This document shows, in pieces, positions 24,658-36,664 of a DNA stretch of 64,000 nucleotides. Source of the stretch: Crossiella sp. S99.2 (GTDB lineage Bacteria; Actinomycetota; Actinomycetes; Mycobacteriales; Pseudonocardiaceae); NCBI RefSeq assembly GCF_023094165.1, contig NZ_JALMDK010000017.1, positions 124,001 to 188,000 of the forward strand, given 5' to 3'. Both the position numbers and the translations under genes were made by a program. Position 1 is the stretch's first letter. Each line of letters begins with the position of its first letter. The notes under the pieces were generated by a model. That model saw only the letters and a list, made by a program, of their open reading frames with translations. It was not told the origin of the DNA and ran no database searches.

Positions 24658-26814
24658 TCAGGTGCCGGCGCGGGCCACCAGCCGGCGGGCCGTCGCCGTG
24701 CCGAGGCCGGTGGGGCCGGCGAGCCTGCGGGTGACCGTCTGCACGGCCGCCACTGGGTCCGTGCTCTGGTAGCGGGCGGCGCGCTGGTGCCAGGCCAGCC
24801 AGCCGGGGAGCCAGTCGCGCAGGCTGTCCACGTGGTCGAGCACGGTGGCACGTTGCGCCGTGGAGAGCTGATGTGCCTGGCACATCTCGGGAATCTCGAC
24901 CTCGGCGATGTGCTCGAACTGGCGGACCCTGGCGGTGATCATGTCGTTGCAGGCTTCCACGGCCTGCTGGGGGCCGCAGCCGAGGAGTTTTTCCAGCAGC
25001 AGCACCATGTTTCCGGTCTCGCCCGGGTCCTGCGCCTCGCGGTCGTAGGAGTAGATGTCGTTGAGCAGCAGCGCGCCGTCGGTGACCGCGTCGATCAGGG
25101 ACCGCAGGGTTGGGCCGTCGGCCACAGCGGGTGGCAGTTCGGCTGACCTGGCGAACTCGGCCAGGTGGTCGGCTACCCGGCCGCCGTTGGTCATTCGCTT
25201 TGCTGCCAGGTACTCCAGCGGGTTGGCGGGGTGCGTTGCGGCGGTCTGCCGTAGTTCCTGGAGGTGGCCGGTCAGCAGTTCCTCCAGGGCGCCGCGGATG
25301 CGGAGTCGCCACGCCTGGGACATCGGCGGCGCGGTGCGGGACCACAGGTCGGCCAAGGCTTGCTCGGTCGGGTTGGCCGCCTCCGGTGGCTGCTGAGCGG
25401 GGTCGGTGGACAGGAACTGGGGAAGCCTTGCCAGGTATGCCTTCGCACCGGGCAGGTCGCCGGTGCGGGCGAAGGTCTCGACCAGGTAGTCGTCCAGGTG
25501 GAACAGCCAGGTGTACCAGTCGGTGACGGTGGTGAGCGCTTCCGTTGGCGTGTCCGGGAACTTGTGCGCGCACAGCAGGCCGAAATCGTTCGCGGCGAGC
25601 TGAGCCTGCGTCCAGGGCATGACGGTCGGGTCCGGGTCGACCAGGCCCAGGCGGATGGCCCAGGCATCGGTGTGCGCGCGGGCGGTTTCCAGCTGGGGGT
25701 TGAGCCGGGCCGCGCGGTTGAGCTGGAACTCGGGCAGTGGGAAGGACCGCGATGCGTTGGGGGCAGGGGGATTCTCGGCCGGGGCGGTCGCGGCGTGCGG
25801 GGCGGGTGGGGTGGTCAGCAGGTGGGCGAGCGCGGTGAGGTCGGCGGCGGCCCCTGGCCGGGGGTTCGCGGCGTGGAGGCAGGTCAGGGCCGCGTCCAGC
25901 TGGCGCTGGGTTTCCTGGTGCGCCCAGGTGCGGGCGCCCGCTTCCTCGACCAGGTCGGCGCAGGTGCGTAGTTCGGTGTCCGACAGCGGGGCGTCCCGGT
26001 GGTACAGCTCGGCCAGCCGGGTGGCGGCCGCGTTGCCCGCGTTGAGCGCGGCCACCACCGGCAGCGACTTCTTGCGGGCGCGCAGGTCGGCCAGCACCGG
26101 CTTGCCGGTGATCTCCGGATCACCCCAGATGCCCAGCAGGTCGTCGTTGAGCTGGAAGGCCAGGCCGAGGTGTTCGCCGAACTGGCGCAGTTGCCAGACC
26201 TGCTGCGGTGGCGCCCCGGCTGCCAGCGCGCCCAGCTCGCAGGCCAGTGCGAACAGCGCGCTGGTCTTGTCGCCGACCATGGTCAGGCACTCGTCCAGAC
26301 CCACCTCGGTCCGGCCCTCGAAGGCCATGTCCGCCGCCTGGCCGTCGATCAGCCGCAGCAGCGCCGCGTCCAGCCGAGGCACGCCCTCGGCGGCCAGCGG
26401 CGCGCCGTCGGCGACCAGTGCCTCGCCGGCCAGGGTGATCAGCGCGTCCCCGGCCAGGATCGCGGCGGGCACCCCGTAGACCGTCCACGCTGTCGGGCGG
26501 TGCCGCCGGGTCGGGTCCTGGTCCATCACGTCGTCGTGCAGCAGCGAGTAGTTGTGCGCCAGCTCGACCGCGGCGCCCGCCCCGGCGGCCCGTTCGGCCT
26601 TGCCGCCGACGGCCTCGGCGGCCAGCATGGCCAGGGTGGGCCGCACCGCCTTGCCGTTGTTGGCTTTCAGCGGGCGGCCCTGCTCGTCCGACCAGCCGAA
26701 GTGGTAGCCGATGACCTGGCGGGTGCCGGAGTTCATCCGGTCCGCCGCCGCCTTCAGCCCCGGCGTGACCAGTTCCCTGGCGCGGACGAACGGATCGGCC
26801 TCAGCCGCGGCCAT
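24658..26814 (-). CDS. Prenyl diphosphate synthase / class I terpene cyclase fusion
   Basis: A 718-residue bifunctional enzyme. Residues 1-~332: trans-polyprenyl synthase with first aspartate-rich motif DDVMD (94-98) and second motif NDDLLGIWGD (223-232). Residues ~333-360: Pro/Ala-rich linker (TTPPAPHAATAPAENPPAP). Residues ~361-718: class I cyclase resembling germacradienol/geosmin synthase N-domains, with DDYLVE (441-446) and NDIYSYDRE (585-593). All metal-binding motifs are intact, so it should make a prenyl diphosphate and cyclise it. ATG 26814 overlaps the shell 1 stop by 14 nt. Prenyl synthase-first order is the reverse of fungal chimeric terpene synthases. Likely encapsulin cargo; the linker is the best loading-sequence candidate. 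Confidence 0.93.
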   Translation of the reverse strand: MAAAEADPFVRARELVTPGLKAAADRMNSGTRQVIGYHFGWSDEQGRPLKANNGKAVRPTLAMLAAEAVGGKAERAAGAGAAVELAHNYSLLHDDVMDQDPTRRHRPTAWTVYGVPAAILAGDALITLAGEALVADGAPLAAEGVPRLDAALLRLIDGQAADMAFEGRTEVGLDECLTMVGDKTSALFALACELGALAAGAPPQQVWQLRQFGEHLGLAFQLNDDLLGIWGDPEITGKPVLADLRARKKSLPVVAALNAGNAAATRLAELYHRDAPLSDTELRTCADLVEEAGARTWAHQETQRQLDAALTCLHAANPRPGAAADLTALAHLLTTPPAPHAATAPAENPPAPNASRSFPLPEFQLNRAARLNPQLETARAHTDAWAIRLGLVDPDPTVMPWTQAQLAANDFGLLCAHKFPDTPTEALTTVTDWYTWLFHLDDYLVETFARTGDLPGAKAYLARLPQFLSTDPAQQPPEAANPTEQALADLWSRTAPPMSQAWRLRIRGALEELLTGHLQELRQTAATHPANPLEYLAAKRMTNGGRVADHLAEFARSAELPPAVADGPTLRSLIDAVTDGALLLNDIYSYDREAQDPGETGNMVLLLEKLLGCGPQQAVEACNDMITARVRQFEHIAEVEIPEMCQAHQLSTAQRATVLDHVDSLRDWLPGWLAWHQRAARYQSTDPVAAVQTVTRRLAGPTGLGTATARRLVARAGT

Positions 26815-28231
26815 CAACGCTCCCGAGTTGCACGTGCTCCAGCACGCCGAGCGCGTCCGGCACCAGCACGGCCAGCGAGTAGTAGCAGGTGATGAGGTAG
26901 TTGACGATCGCCTTCTCGTCGATGCTCATGAACCGCACGCTCAGCCCCGGCTCGTACTCGTCGATCAGCCCGGTCTTGCGCAGGCCGATGACGCCCTGGT
27001 CCTGTTCGCCGGTGCGCATCACCATGATCGAGGTGGTGCGCTTGTCGGTGATCGGGATCTTCCAGCAGGGGTAGATCGGCACCCCGCGCCAGGCGGAGAC
27101 CCGGCCGCCGGGCACGTGCATGGTCTCCGGGGAGATGCCCTGCCGGGTGCACTCGTCCCGGAAGGCCGCGATGGCCTCCGGGTGGGCCAGGATGAACCCG
27201 GGGTTCTTCCACACCGTGTTCAGCAGCCGGTCCATATCGTGCGGGGTGGGCGGGCCACCGCGGGTGTAGATGCGCTGGCTGAAGTCGGCGTTGTGCAGCA
27301 GGCCGAAGTCCCGGTTGTTGACCAGCTCGTGCTCCTGGCGTTCCCGCACCGCCTCGATGGTCAGCCGCAGCTGCTGTTCCAGCTGGTCGATGGGCTCGTT
27401 GTAGAGGTCCTGCACCCTGGTGTGCACGCGCAGCACGGTCTGCGCGATGCTCAGCTCGTACTCGCGGGGCTTCATCTCGTAATCGACGAAGGTGCCGCTG
27501 AGCAGCTGCTCGCCGCGGTGGCCGGAGCGGATGTCCACCTCGGCCTCGCCATAGGGGTTCTGCGCCTTGTCCACCAGCGCGAGCTGCCGCTCGATGTGCG
27601 CGCGCAGGGACGCGGACCGCTCCAGCAGCTCGTGGAAGTCCGACTTGCTCAGCGACATCACCGTGCAGGCGGTGGCCGCCTTGACCGAGTAGTCCCACCG
27701 GCTGTCGGCATCGAGCAGGAACTCGTCCCCGAAATGGTCGCCGTCGGCCATGATGGTCAGCGTCGACTCCTGGCCGTACTCGCCCTCGCGGAGTTTGGTC
27801 AGCCGCCCGTGCACCAGCAGCACCAGCTCCTCCGCCGGGCTGTCCGCGCTCACCAGCACCTGGCCTGCCTCGTACTCGCGCTGGGTGAACCGGCCGGCCA
27901 TCAGGCCGAGCGCGTCGAGGTCGGCGAAGTCGTGCAGTAAGGGCAGTTCGGTCAGCTCGGCGGGGATGACCTGCGCTTCGCTGCCGGTGGTCTGGAAGGC
28001 CAGCCGCCCGTCGCCCAGGGTGTAGTTCAGCCGCCGGTTGACCCGGTACGCGCCGCCGCGCGCCTCCACCCAGGGCAGCAGGTTGAGCAACCAGCGCGGC
28101 GTGATGCCCTGCATCTGCGGCACGGACTTGCTGGTCGAGGACAGTTTGCGTGCGGCCGCCGTGCTGAGGCTGAGCTGCCCGCCGCCGTTTCCGTTGCGCT
28201 GCGGCGAGCGTTCATCAGTCATTTCGGGCAC
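26801..28231 (-). CDS. Family 2B encapsulin shell protein 1
   Basis: A 476-residue shell protein. The N-arm QLSLSTAAARKLSSTSKSVP and QMQGITPRWLLNLLPWVEA are hallmark family 2 segments. A cNMP-binding-like beta-roll (about residues 95-220: GRFTQREYEAGQVLVSAD ... MADGDHFGDEFLLD) is inserted, defining subfamily 2B; the phosphate-binding cassette lacks the usual FGE-RxA pattern. The HK97-type remainder includes YELSIAQTVLRVHTRVQDLY and AVLVPDALGVLEHV near the C-terminus. It should self-assemble into an icosahedral nanocompartment. GTG 28231 has GGTGG upstream; ATG 28222 is the alternative. It is coupled to the prenyl synthase/cyclase fusion by a 14-nt overlap. Confidence 0.95.
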   Translation of the reverse strand: MPEMTDERSPQRNGNGGGQLSLSTAAARKLSSTSKSVPQMQGITPRWLLNLLPWVEARGGAYRVNRRLNYTLGDGRLAFQTTGSEAQVIPAELTELPLLHDFADLDALGLMAGRFTQREYEAGQVLVSADSPAEELVLLVHGRLTKLREGEYGQESTLTIMADGDHFGDEFLLDADSRWDYSVKAATACTVMSLSKSDFHELLERSASLRAHIERQLALVDKAQNPYGEAEVDIRSGHRGEQLLSGTFVDYEMKPREYELSIAQTVLRVHTRVQDLYNEPIDQLEQQLRLTIEAVRERQEHELVNNRDFGLLHNADFSQRIYTRGGPPTPHDMDRLLNTVWKNPGFILAHPEAIAAFRDECTRQGISPETMHVPGGRVSAWRGVPIYPCWKIPITDKRTTSIMVMRTGEQDQGVIGLRKTGLIDEYEPGLSVRFMSIDEKAIVNYLITCYYSLAVLVPDALGVLEHVQLGSVDGRG

Positions 28232-28809
28232 AGCAGGACCACCAATCGAAGCAGGGAATTGTTGAGCAATCGGTTCCGAGGCGGAAGGGACGCTATGTCG
28301 GGCCGCTCTGCGAAGACAAGATCAGCCTGACCGGTTTAACCCGATCGGGTTCAAAAGCGGACATTTAGTTCCTATGCCCTTGATTTTGCCGCATGATTGC
28401 CTGCCGCTCGCCGGCCGGAACCGGGACCACCGAATGGCCTATTGACCTTGATCCGCCATTCCGGTGATTCGGGGCACGGCCCGGCCGCCGGCCTGCCGGG
28501 CGGGTTGACCAGACACACCCGCACCGGCCACCCCGGCCGGCCCGCACGATCGGTGCGGAAATGTCGAGGCTTGCCTGGGTTAATGCAAACGCCGGTTCGG
28601 TTGTTGCCGAGGAGAACTCGACCTCACACGGAATTTTGCTTCGCCCAATGTGCGCACCGATACCCAGTCTCCATCCACAGTGGACCGTTGACGCCCCACC
28701 CAGCGTAGGAACAACCGCCGGCCACGCATTTCCCGCTTCCCCGATCGGCCAATTGTCAGCCGGAATTTCCGGTCACTACCGTCGGACTCCCCTAGAGCTG
28801 GAGAGTGTT
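28232..28809. other. Divergent promoter region of the encapsulin locus
   Basis: 578 nt between the two encapsulin arms, less GC-rich than the coding regions. It holds the palindrome at 28338-28351, a second inverted repeat CCGCAC-N5-GTGCGG at 28542-28558 and an ATCCACAGTGGAC element near 28672. An open frame runs from 28561 into shell 2, but the conserved N-arm and a GGAGAG site place the real start at 28810. No regulator gene is present here. Confidence 0.6.
28338..28351. promoter_or_regulatory. Perfect 14-bp palindrome, candidate operator
   Basis: AACCCGATCGGGTT is a perfect palindrome in the spacer between the divergent shell genes, about 107 nt upstream of shell 1. Position and symmetry suggest binding of a dimeric regulator controlling the left arm or both arms; the regulator is not in the locus. 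Confidence 0.5.
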
Positions 28810-30227
28810 GTGACCGAGACGGTGCATAATTCTGTTGCGGAAGAGCCGCAGTCGCAGCTGAGCCTGTCCACCACTGCCGCGCGAAATCTGGCGACCACCA
28901 CCAAAACCGTGCCGCAAATGCAGGGCATTTCCTCGCGGTGGCTGCTGCGGCTGCTGCCCTGGGTACAGGCAGGCGGTGGCACATACCGGGTGAACCGCAG
29001 GCTCACCTACACCCTGGGTGACGGCCGGGTGTCCTTCAGCACGGTGGGCGCCGAGGTGCGGGTCATCCCGGCCGAACTGGCCGAACTGGGACTGCTGCGC
29101 GGGTTCGACGATCTGGAGGTGCTGGAGGCGCTGGCCGGGCGGTTCACCCAGCGGGAGTTCCGGCCGGGCGAGCTGATCGCCGGCGCCGGGCAGCCCGCGA
29201 GTGAACTCATCCTGATCGCGCACGGCAAGGCCAACCGGATCGGGGTCGGCGAGTTCGGCGACGACAGCCTGCTCGGGGTGCTCGCCGACGGCGAGTACGC
29301 GGGCGACCAGGCGCTGATCCAGGAGCAGAACTGGCCGTACACGGTCAAGGCGATCACGCCGGTGACCGCGCTGCTGCTGTCCCGGCAGTCCTTCCAGGAA
29401 CTCCTGGAGCAGTCGCCGGAGCTGCGCGAACACCTGGCGCACTACCAGGTGCGGGCCGGGCAGGCGCAGAACGAGCAGGGCGAGGCCGCCATCGACCTGG
29501 CCTCCGGACACGAGGGCGAGGCCGAGCTGCCCGGCACCTTCGTCGACTACGAACTCGACCCGCGGGAGTACCAGCTCAGCGTCGCCCAGACCGTGCTGCG
29601 GGTGCACACCAGGGTCGCCGATCTCTACAACGACCCGATGAACCAGATGCAGCAGCAACTCCGGCTGACCATCGAGGCCCTGCGCGAGCGCCAGGAGCAC
29701 GAACTGGTCAACAACCGCGAGTTCGGCCTGCTGCACAACGCCGACCTCAGCCAGCGCATCCACACCCGCTCCGGCCCGCCCACCCCCGACGACCTGGACG
29801 AACTGCTGGCCACGGTGTGGAAGGACCCGGCCTACTTCCTGGCCCACCCGCGCGCGATCGCCGCCTTCGGCCGCCAGTGCAACCAGCGTGGCCTCTACCC
29901 GCACGCCGTGGATGTCGGCGGGCACCGGATCCCGTCCTGGCGCGGCATCCCGATCTACCCGTGCAACAAGATCCCGATCTCCCAGACCCAGACCAGCTCG
30001 ATCATGCTGATGCGGGTCGGCGAGCAGGACCAGGGCGTCATCGGGCTGAACCAGATCGGCCTGCCCGATGAGTACGAGCCCGGCTTGTCGGTGCGGTTCA
30101 TGCAGATCAGCGAGAAGGCGATCATGTCCTACCTGGTCAGCACCTACTACTCCGCGGCGGTGCTGGTGCCGGACGCGCTGGGCATTCTGGAACACGTCGA
30201 AATCGGCACCGAAAGCCAGCCGGGCTG

Positions 30228-30228
<1 letters not shown>
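28810..30228 (+). CDS. Family 2B encapsulin shell protein 2
   Basis: A 472-residue shell protein closely resembling shell 1: N-arm QLSLSTTAARNLATTTKTVP, QMQGISSRWLLRLLPWVQA, inserted cNMP-binding-like domain at about 92-215, then the HK97 core with YQLSVAQTVLRVHTRVADLY and EQDQGVIGLNQIGLPDEYEP. It is the first gene of the right arm. GTG 28810 follows GGAGAG. Its TGA overlaps the ATG of the cyclase/oxidase fusion by one base, so cargo and shell are translationally coupled. It could form the main shell for the right-arm enzymes or co-assemble with shells 1 and 3. Confidence 0.95.
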
Positions 30229-32913
<2,685 letters not shown>

Positions 32914-32927
<14 letters not shown>

Positions 32928-33996
32928 GCACCAAGGGTTTCCGATGCCCTGGCCGGTCCGGCAGCACCCCGACCTGGCCGAGATCCGCCCGGCTGCCAGG
33001 GCCTGGGCCGCCGAGATGGGCATGCTGGCCTTCGTCTGGGACGGCCACCGCTACGACAGCACCGATTTCGGGCTGTTCGTGGCACTGACCCACCCGGATG
33101 TCCCGGCCCCCGGCATCCACCTGGTGGCGCACTGGATCATCTGGGGCACCTACCTCGACGACTACTTCGTCGAGAAGTACAAGCTGCCCGCGAAACCGGT
33201 CCAGGCCAGGCTGTTCGTCGAACGACTCGCGCTGTTCCTGCCCGCCGGCGAAGCACCCACGCCGATTCCGCTCAACCCGGTCGAACGCGGCCTGGTCGAC
33301 CTGTGGCCGCGCACGACGTCCACAATGGACAGTGCGGCGCGGGCGGTGCTGGCCCGGCAGGTGCTCGGTTTCGCCGGGGGCAACCTGTGGGAACTGGCCA
33401 ACCGGGTGCACCAGCGCGCGCCCGATCCGGTGGACTTCGTGGAGATGCGCCGCCAGACCATCGGGCGCGGGCAGGCCGCGGCGATCGCGGGTGCGGCCGG
33501 GGGTGTGCTCCTGCCGCCCGAGATCCGGCGGAGCAGACCGATCCAGCTGCTGGACGCGATCGCCGCGGATGCCCCCGCACTGTTCAACGACATCGTCTCG
33601 CACCGCATCGAGACCGAGTACGAACGCGAGATCAGCAACGGTGTCGTGGTGGTGCAGGCGTTCCTGCGCTGCGACCGGGACCGGGCGATGGCGGTGCTGG
33701 GCGACCTGGTCACCGCGCGGCTGCGCCAGTTCGAGCACATCGTGGCCACCGAACTGCCGGTGCTCTTCGACGACCTCGCCCTGGATGCCGCCGGGCAGCA
33801 GCAGGTCGTGCGCTATCTGGACGGGCTGCGGGCCTGGATCGCGGGCTGGCACGCCTGGCATCTGCGCACCGGCCGGTTCGACCAGCGCAACCTGCCCGGC
33901 CCCCGGCGGCTGCTGCGCGGCCCGGCCGGGCTGGGCACCGCCGCCGCCCGGCTACGGCAGGCCCTTCCGGACCCGTTGATTGGTGGTCGATCATGA
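32914..33996 (+). CDS. Class I terpene cyclase, geosmin-synthase-like
   Basis: A 360-residue single-domain cyclase beginning with MPWPVRQHPDLAEIRPAARA. The aspartate motif is DDYFVE (82-87). The second motif reads NDIVSHRIE (225-233): the N, D, S and E metal ligands are kept but the usual Arg before the final Glu is Ile, and the following residues (TEYERE) look realigned. It has none of the long disordered N-terminal extension reported for encapsulin-associated 2-methylisoborneol synthase. The start overlaps the cyclase/oxidase gene by 14 nt and its stop overlaps the P450 start (ATGA). Product unknown; probably a sesquiterpene. Confidence 0.92.
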
Positions 33997-35315
33997 CGAA
34001 CTCGCTGACCCGCCCGGACGGCCTGCCGCCAGGCCCCGAGTTGGACGCGGAGGGCTGGCTCGCGGTGGAGCGCGATCAGCCGCGGAGCCTGTGGGAGCTG
34101 TACCGGCGCTACGGCCCGCTGTTCACCGTGCGCGGGCCCGGCCGCACTCCTCGGGTGTACGTGGCCGAGCCGGAGGCGATCCGGCAGATTTTCGTGCTGC
34201 ACAGCAAGGATCTGCACGGGCAGGGCACGAACCTGTTCCGCCCGTTGGTCGGCGAGGGTTCGATCACCTTCCTCAACGGACGCCGCCACCAGGAGGCGCG
34301 CCGGGTGATGAGTCAGGCCATCGCCGCGGCCGACCCGCACCAGCGCGGCCGGTTGATGGCCGACCTCGTCTCGGCCGAGGTGGCCCGGATCCCGGCCGGG
34401 GGCGTGCCGCTGCCGGAGTTCACCAACGAGGTCACCCGCAAGGTGATCATCCGTCTGCTGCTGGGCGCGCTGCACCCGGAACAGGGCCGGGACCTGCTGG
34501 GCGCCTTCGACCGCGCGGTGGCCGCCCTGCACGACAAACAGCTGGCCACCCTGGCCGAGAACGAGCCGGCCGCCCAGGCCGCCCAGGATCGCTACGCCGC
34601 GGCGGAAGCGGACCTCGGCCGGATCCTGGCGGCACTGCTCACCGCGCATCGGGCTGGCTCGCACGCGGCCGAGACCACCATCCTGGACCAGCTGCTGGAC
34701 TCCCCCGCGGTGCTCTCCGACGCCGAGGTCGTCTGCTACCTGATGACGATCCTGGTCTCCGGTCAGGAAACCACCTCCTCCTCGCTGGCCTGGGCGCTGT
34801 GCCACCTCGCCCAGCACCCCGCGGCCACCACCCGGCTGCGCGCCGAACTGGCCGCGGCGGACGCCCGGGATCCCGCGGGCTATCCCGCCCTGCCCTACCT
34901 GCAGGCGGTCTGCCAGGAAACCCTGCGGCACAGTTCGCCGGTGCCCAACGGCAGCGCGCAGAAGGTGCGCACCGAGTTCCATTGCGCCGGGCACACCTTC
35001 CCGGCCGGGGTGGAGATCGTGCCATCCATCTGTGTTGCGCACCAACGGGAAACCCCGTTCGCCGACCCGGCGGACTTCCGGCCGGAGCGCTTCCTCGACC
35101 AGCGTTACCACAACCACGAGTACCTGCCGTTCAGCGTCGGCGTGCGGTACTGCCCGGGTTCGGCGATGGCCAACCAGGAACTGTCCATCGCGCTGGCCAT
35201 GATCATGCGGGATCCGGCGGTGCGGATCGACCTGCCGCCACACGGCGTGGACGCGATCACCATCGGGCCCACCGTCCGGGTGCCCGGCAACTGCCTCATC
35301 CGGCGGGCGCGATGA
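33993..35315 (+). CDS. Cytochrome P450
   Basis: A 440-residue soluble P450. I-helix oxygen-activation motif reads LVSGQETTSSSLAW near residue 256 (Ser in place of the usual Ala), K-helix ExxR is ETLR near 308, and the heme loop is FSVGVRYCPG with the axial Cys near 387. It starts on an ATGA overlap with the cyclase gene and ends on an ATGA overlap with shell 3, so it is firmly part of the locus. Expected role: hydroxylation of the terpene made by the neighbouring cyclases. Redox partners are not encoded here. Whether it is inside or outside the shell cannot be told. Confidence 0.95.
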   Translation: MTNSLTRPDGLPPGPELDAEGWLAVERDQPRSLWELYRRYGPLFTVRGPGRTPRVYVAEPEAIRQIFVLHSKDLHGQGTNLFRPLVGEGSITFLNGRRHQEARRVMSQAIAAADPHQRGRLMADLVSAEVARIPAGGVPLPEFTNEVTRKVIIRLLLGALHPEQGRDLLGAFDRAVAALHDKQLATLAENEPAAQAAQDRYAAAEADLGRILAALLTAHRAGSHAAETTILDQLLDSPAVLSDAEVVCYLMTILVSGQETTSSSLAWALCHLAQHPAATTRLRAELAAADARDPAGYPALPYLQAVCQETLRHSSPVPNGSAQKVRTEFHCAGHTFPAGVEIVPSICVAHQRETPFADPADFRPERFLDQRYHNHEYLPFSVGVRYCPGSAMANQELSIALAMIMRDPAVRIDLPPHGVDAITIGPTVRVPGNCLIRRAR

Positions 35316-36664
35316 GCAGGCAGCAGCTGAGCCTGGGCGTCGAGGCCGCGCGGAAACTGGCCGGCACCACCAAAACCGAGCCGCGGAACCGGGGTGTCTC
35401 GCCGCGCTGGCTGCTGCGGGTGCTGCCCTGGGAGGAGGCGCCCGGCGGCGTCTACCGGGTGAACCGGCGGCGCACGCACACCGCGCCGGACGGGCGGGTC
35501 GGCTGCACCACCGTGGACGGCACGCCCAGGGTGATCCCGGCAACGCTGACCGAAGTGCCGTTGCTGCGGGGCCTGTCTGACACGGACGCGTTGCGGGAGC
35601 TGGCCGGGGCGTTCGCACCGAGGGAGATCGAGCCGGGGCAGGTGCTGACCGAACCGGAGTTTGTCCTGGTGGTGCACGGAAAACTCCGGCGCACCCGGCC
35701 GGGGACCTACGGCGAGTCCAGCGAACTGGGCAGGCTGGCCGACGGCGACCACCACGGCGCGGACCACCTGCTGACCGGCGAGGCCCCGCCCGAGGTTCTC
35801 ACCGCGCTGACCCACTGCACCGTGCTCACCCTGTCCCGGCAGGCATTCCAGGGGGTGCGCGCGCGGTCCAGGGGGCTGCGCGAGCACCTGGCTGAGCACG
35901 CGGCCCGTGCGCGGCTGCCGCGCAACCGGCGCGGTGAAGCCGATATCGGGGTGAGCGCGGGACATCACGACGAAACCGGGCTGCCCGGCGCGTTCGCCGA
36001 CTACGACCCCGCGCCGAGGGAGTACCCCCTCAGCGTGGCGCAGACCGTGCTGCGCGTGCACACCAGGGTGGACGACCTCTACAACGACCCGATGAACCAG
36101 TTCCGGCAACAGCTCCGGCTCACCGTCGAGGCGTTGCGGGAACGCCAGGAACGCGAGCTGGTCACCAACGCCGGGTTCGGCTTGCTGGCCACCGCCGACC
36201 GCGACCAGCGCCTGCACACCCGCGGCGGCCCGCCCGCCCCCGACGACCTGGACGAACTGCTCGCCCGGCGGCGTAAGACCAGGGCGATCCTGGCCCACCC
36301 CAAGGCGATCGCCGCCTTCGACCGGGAGTGCGGCCACCGCGGCCTGCACGCCGAGACCGCCGAACTGCACGGCCGGGCGGTGCGCACCTGGCGCGGGGTG
36401 CCGCTGCTGCCCTGCGACAAGATCCCGGTCTCCGCGCGCGGCGCGACCTCGATGCTGGCGCTGCGCACCGGACTGGCCGATGCAGGCGTCATCGGTCTGC
36501 ACCAGACCGGGTTGCCGGCGGAGCACGAGCCCGGCCTGAACCTGCGCCGGATGTCCACCGGTTCGCGCGCGATCACCGAGTACCTGGTCAGCGCCTACTA
36601 CTCGGTGGCGGTGCTGGTGCCCGACGCGCTCGGCGTGCTGACCTGCGTGCAGGTGGGCCGATGA
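35312..36664 (+). CDS. Family 2B encapsulin shell protein 3 (divergent)
   Basis: A 450-residue shell homologue, about 22-26 residues shorter than shells 1 and 2. N-arm QQLSLGVEAARKLAGTTKTE and SPRWLLRVLPWEEAPGG are kept, but the near-invariant PQMQGI is PRNRGV. The inserted cNMP-like domain (about 84-200) is shortened (GQVLTEPEFVLVVHGKL). In the HK97 part, the EQDQGVIGL of the other two shells is LADAGVIGL. The C-terminus SVAVLVPDALGVL is intact. It probably joins a mixed shell or has a specialised position rather than being a pseudogene, since the frame is intact and coupled on both sides by ATGA overlaps. Confidence 0.9.
   Translation: MSRQQLSLGVEAARKLAGTTKTEPRNRGVSPRWLLRVLPWEEAPGGVYRVNRRRTHTAPDGRVGCTTVDGTPRVIPATLTEVPLLRGLSDTDALRELAGAFAPREIEPGQVLTEPEFVLVVHGKLRRTRPGTYGESSELGRLADGDHHGADHLLTGEAPPEVLTALTHCTVLTLSRQAFQGVRARSRGLREHLAEHAARARLPRNRRGEADIGVSAGHHDETGLPGAFADYDPAPREYPLSVAQTVLRVHTRVDDLYNDPMNQFRQQLRLTVEALRERQERELVTNAGFGLLATADRDQRLHTRGGPPAPDDLDELLARRRKTRAILAHPKAIAAFDRECGHRGLHAETAELHGRAVRTWRGVPLLPCDKIPVSARGATSMLALRTGLADAGVIGLHQTGLPAEHEPGLNLRRMSTGSRAITEYLVSAYYSVAVLVPDALGVLTCVQVGR

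Noticed and set aside
28561..28809. N-terminal extension of shell protein 2
   Set aside because: No ribosome site, composition unlike shell 1, and the conserved N-arm begins after GTG 28810.
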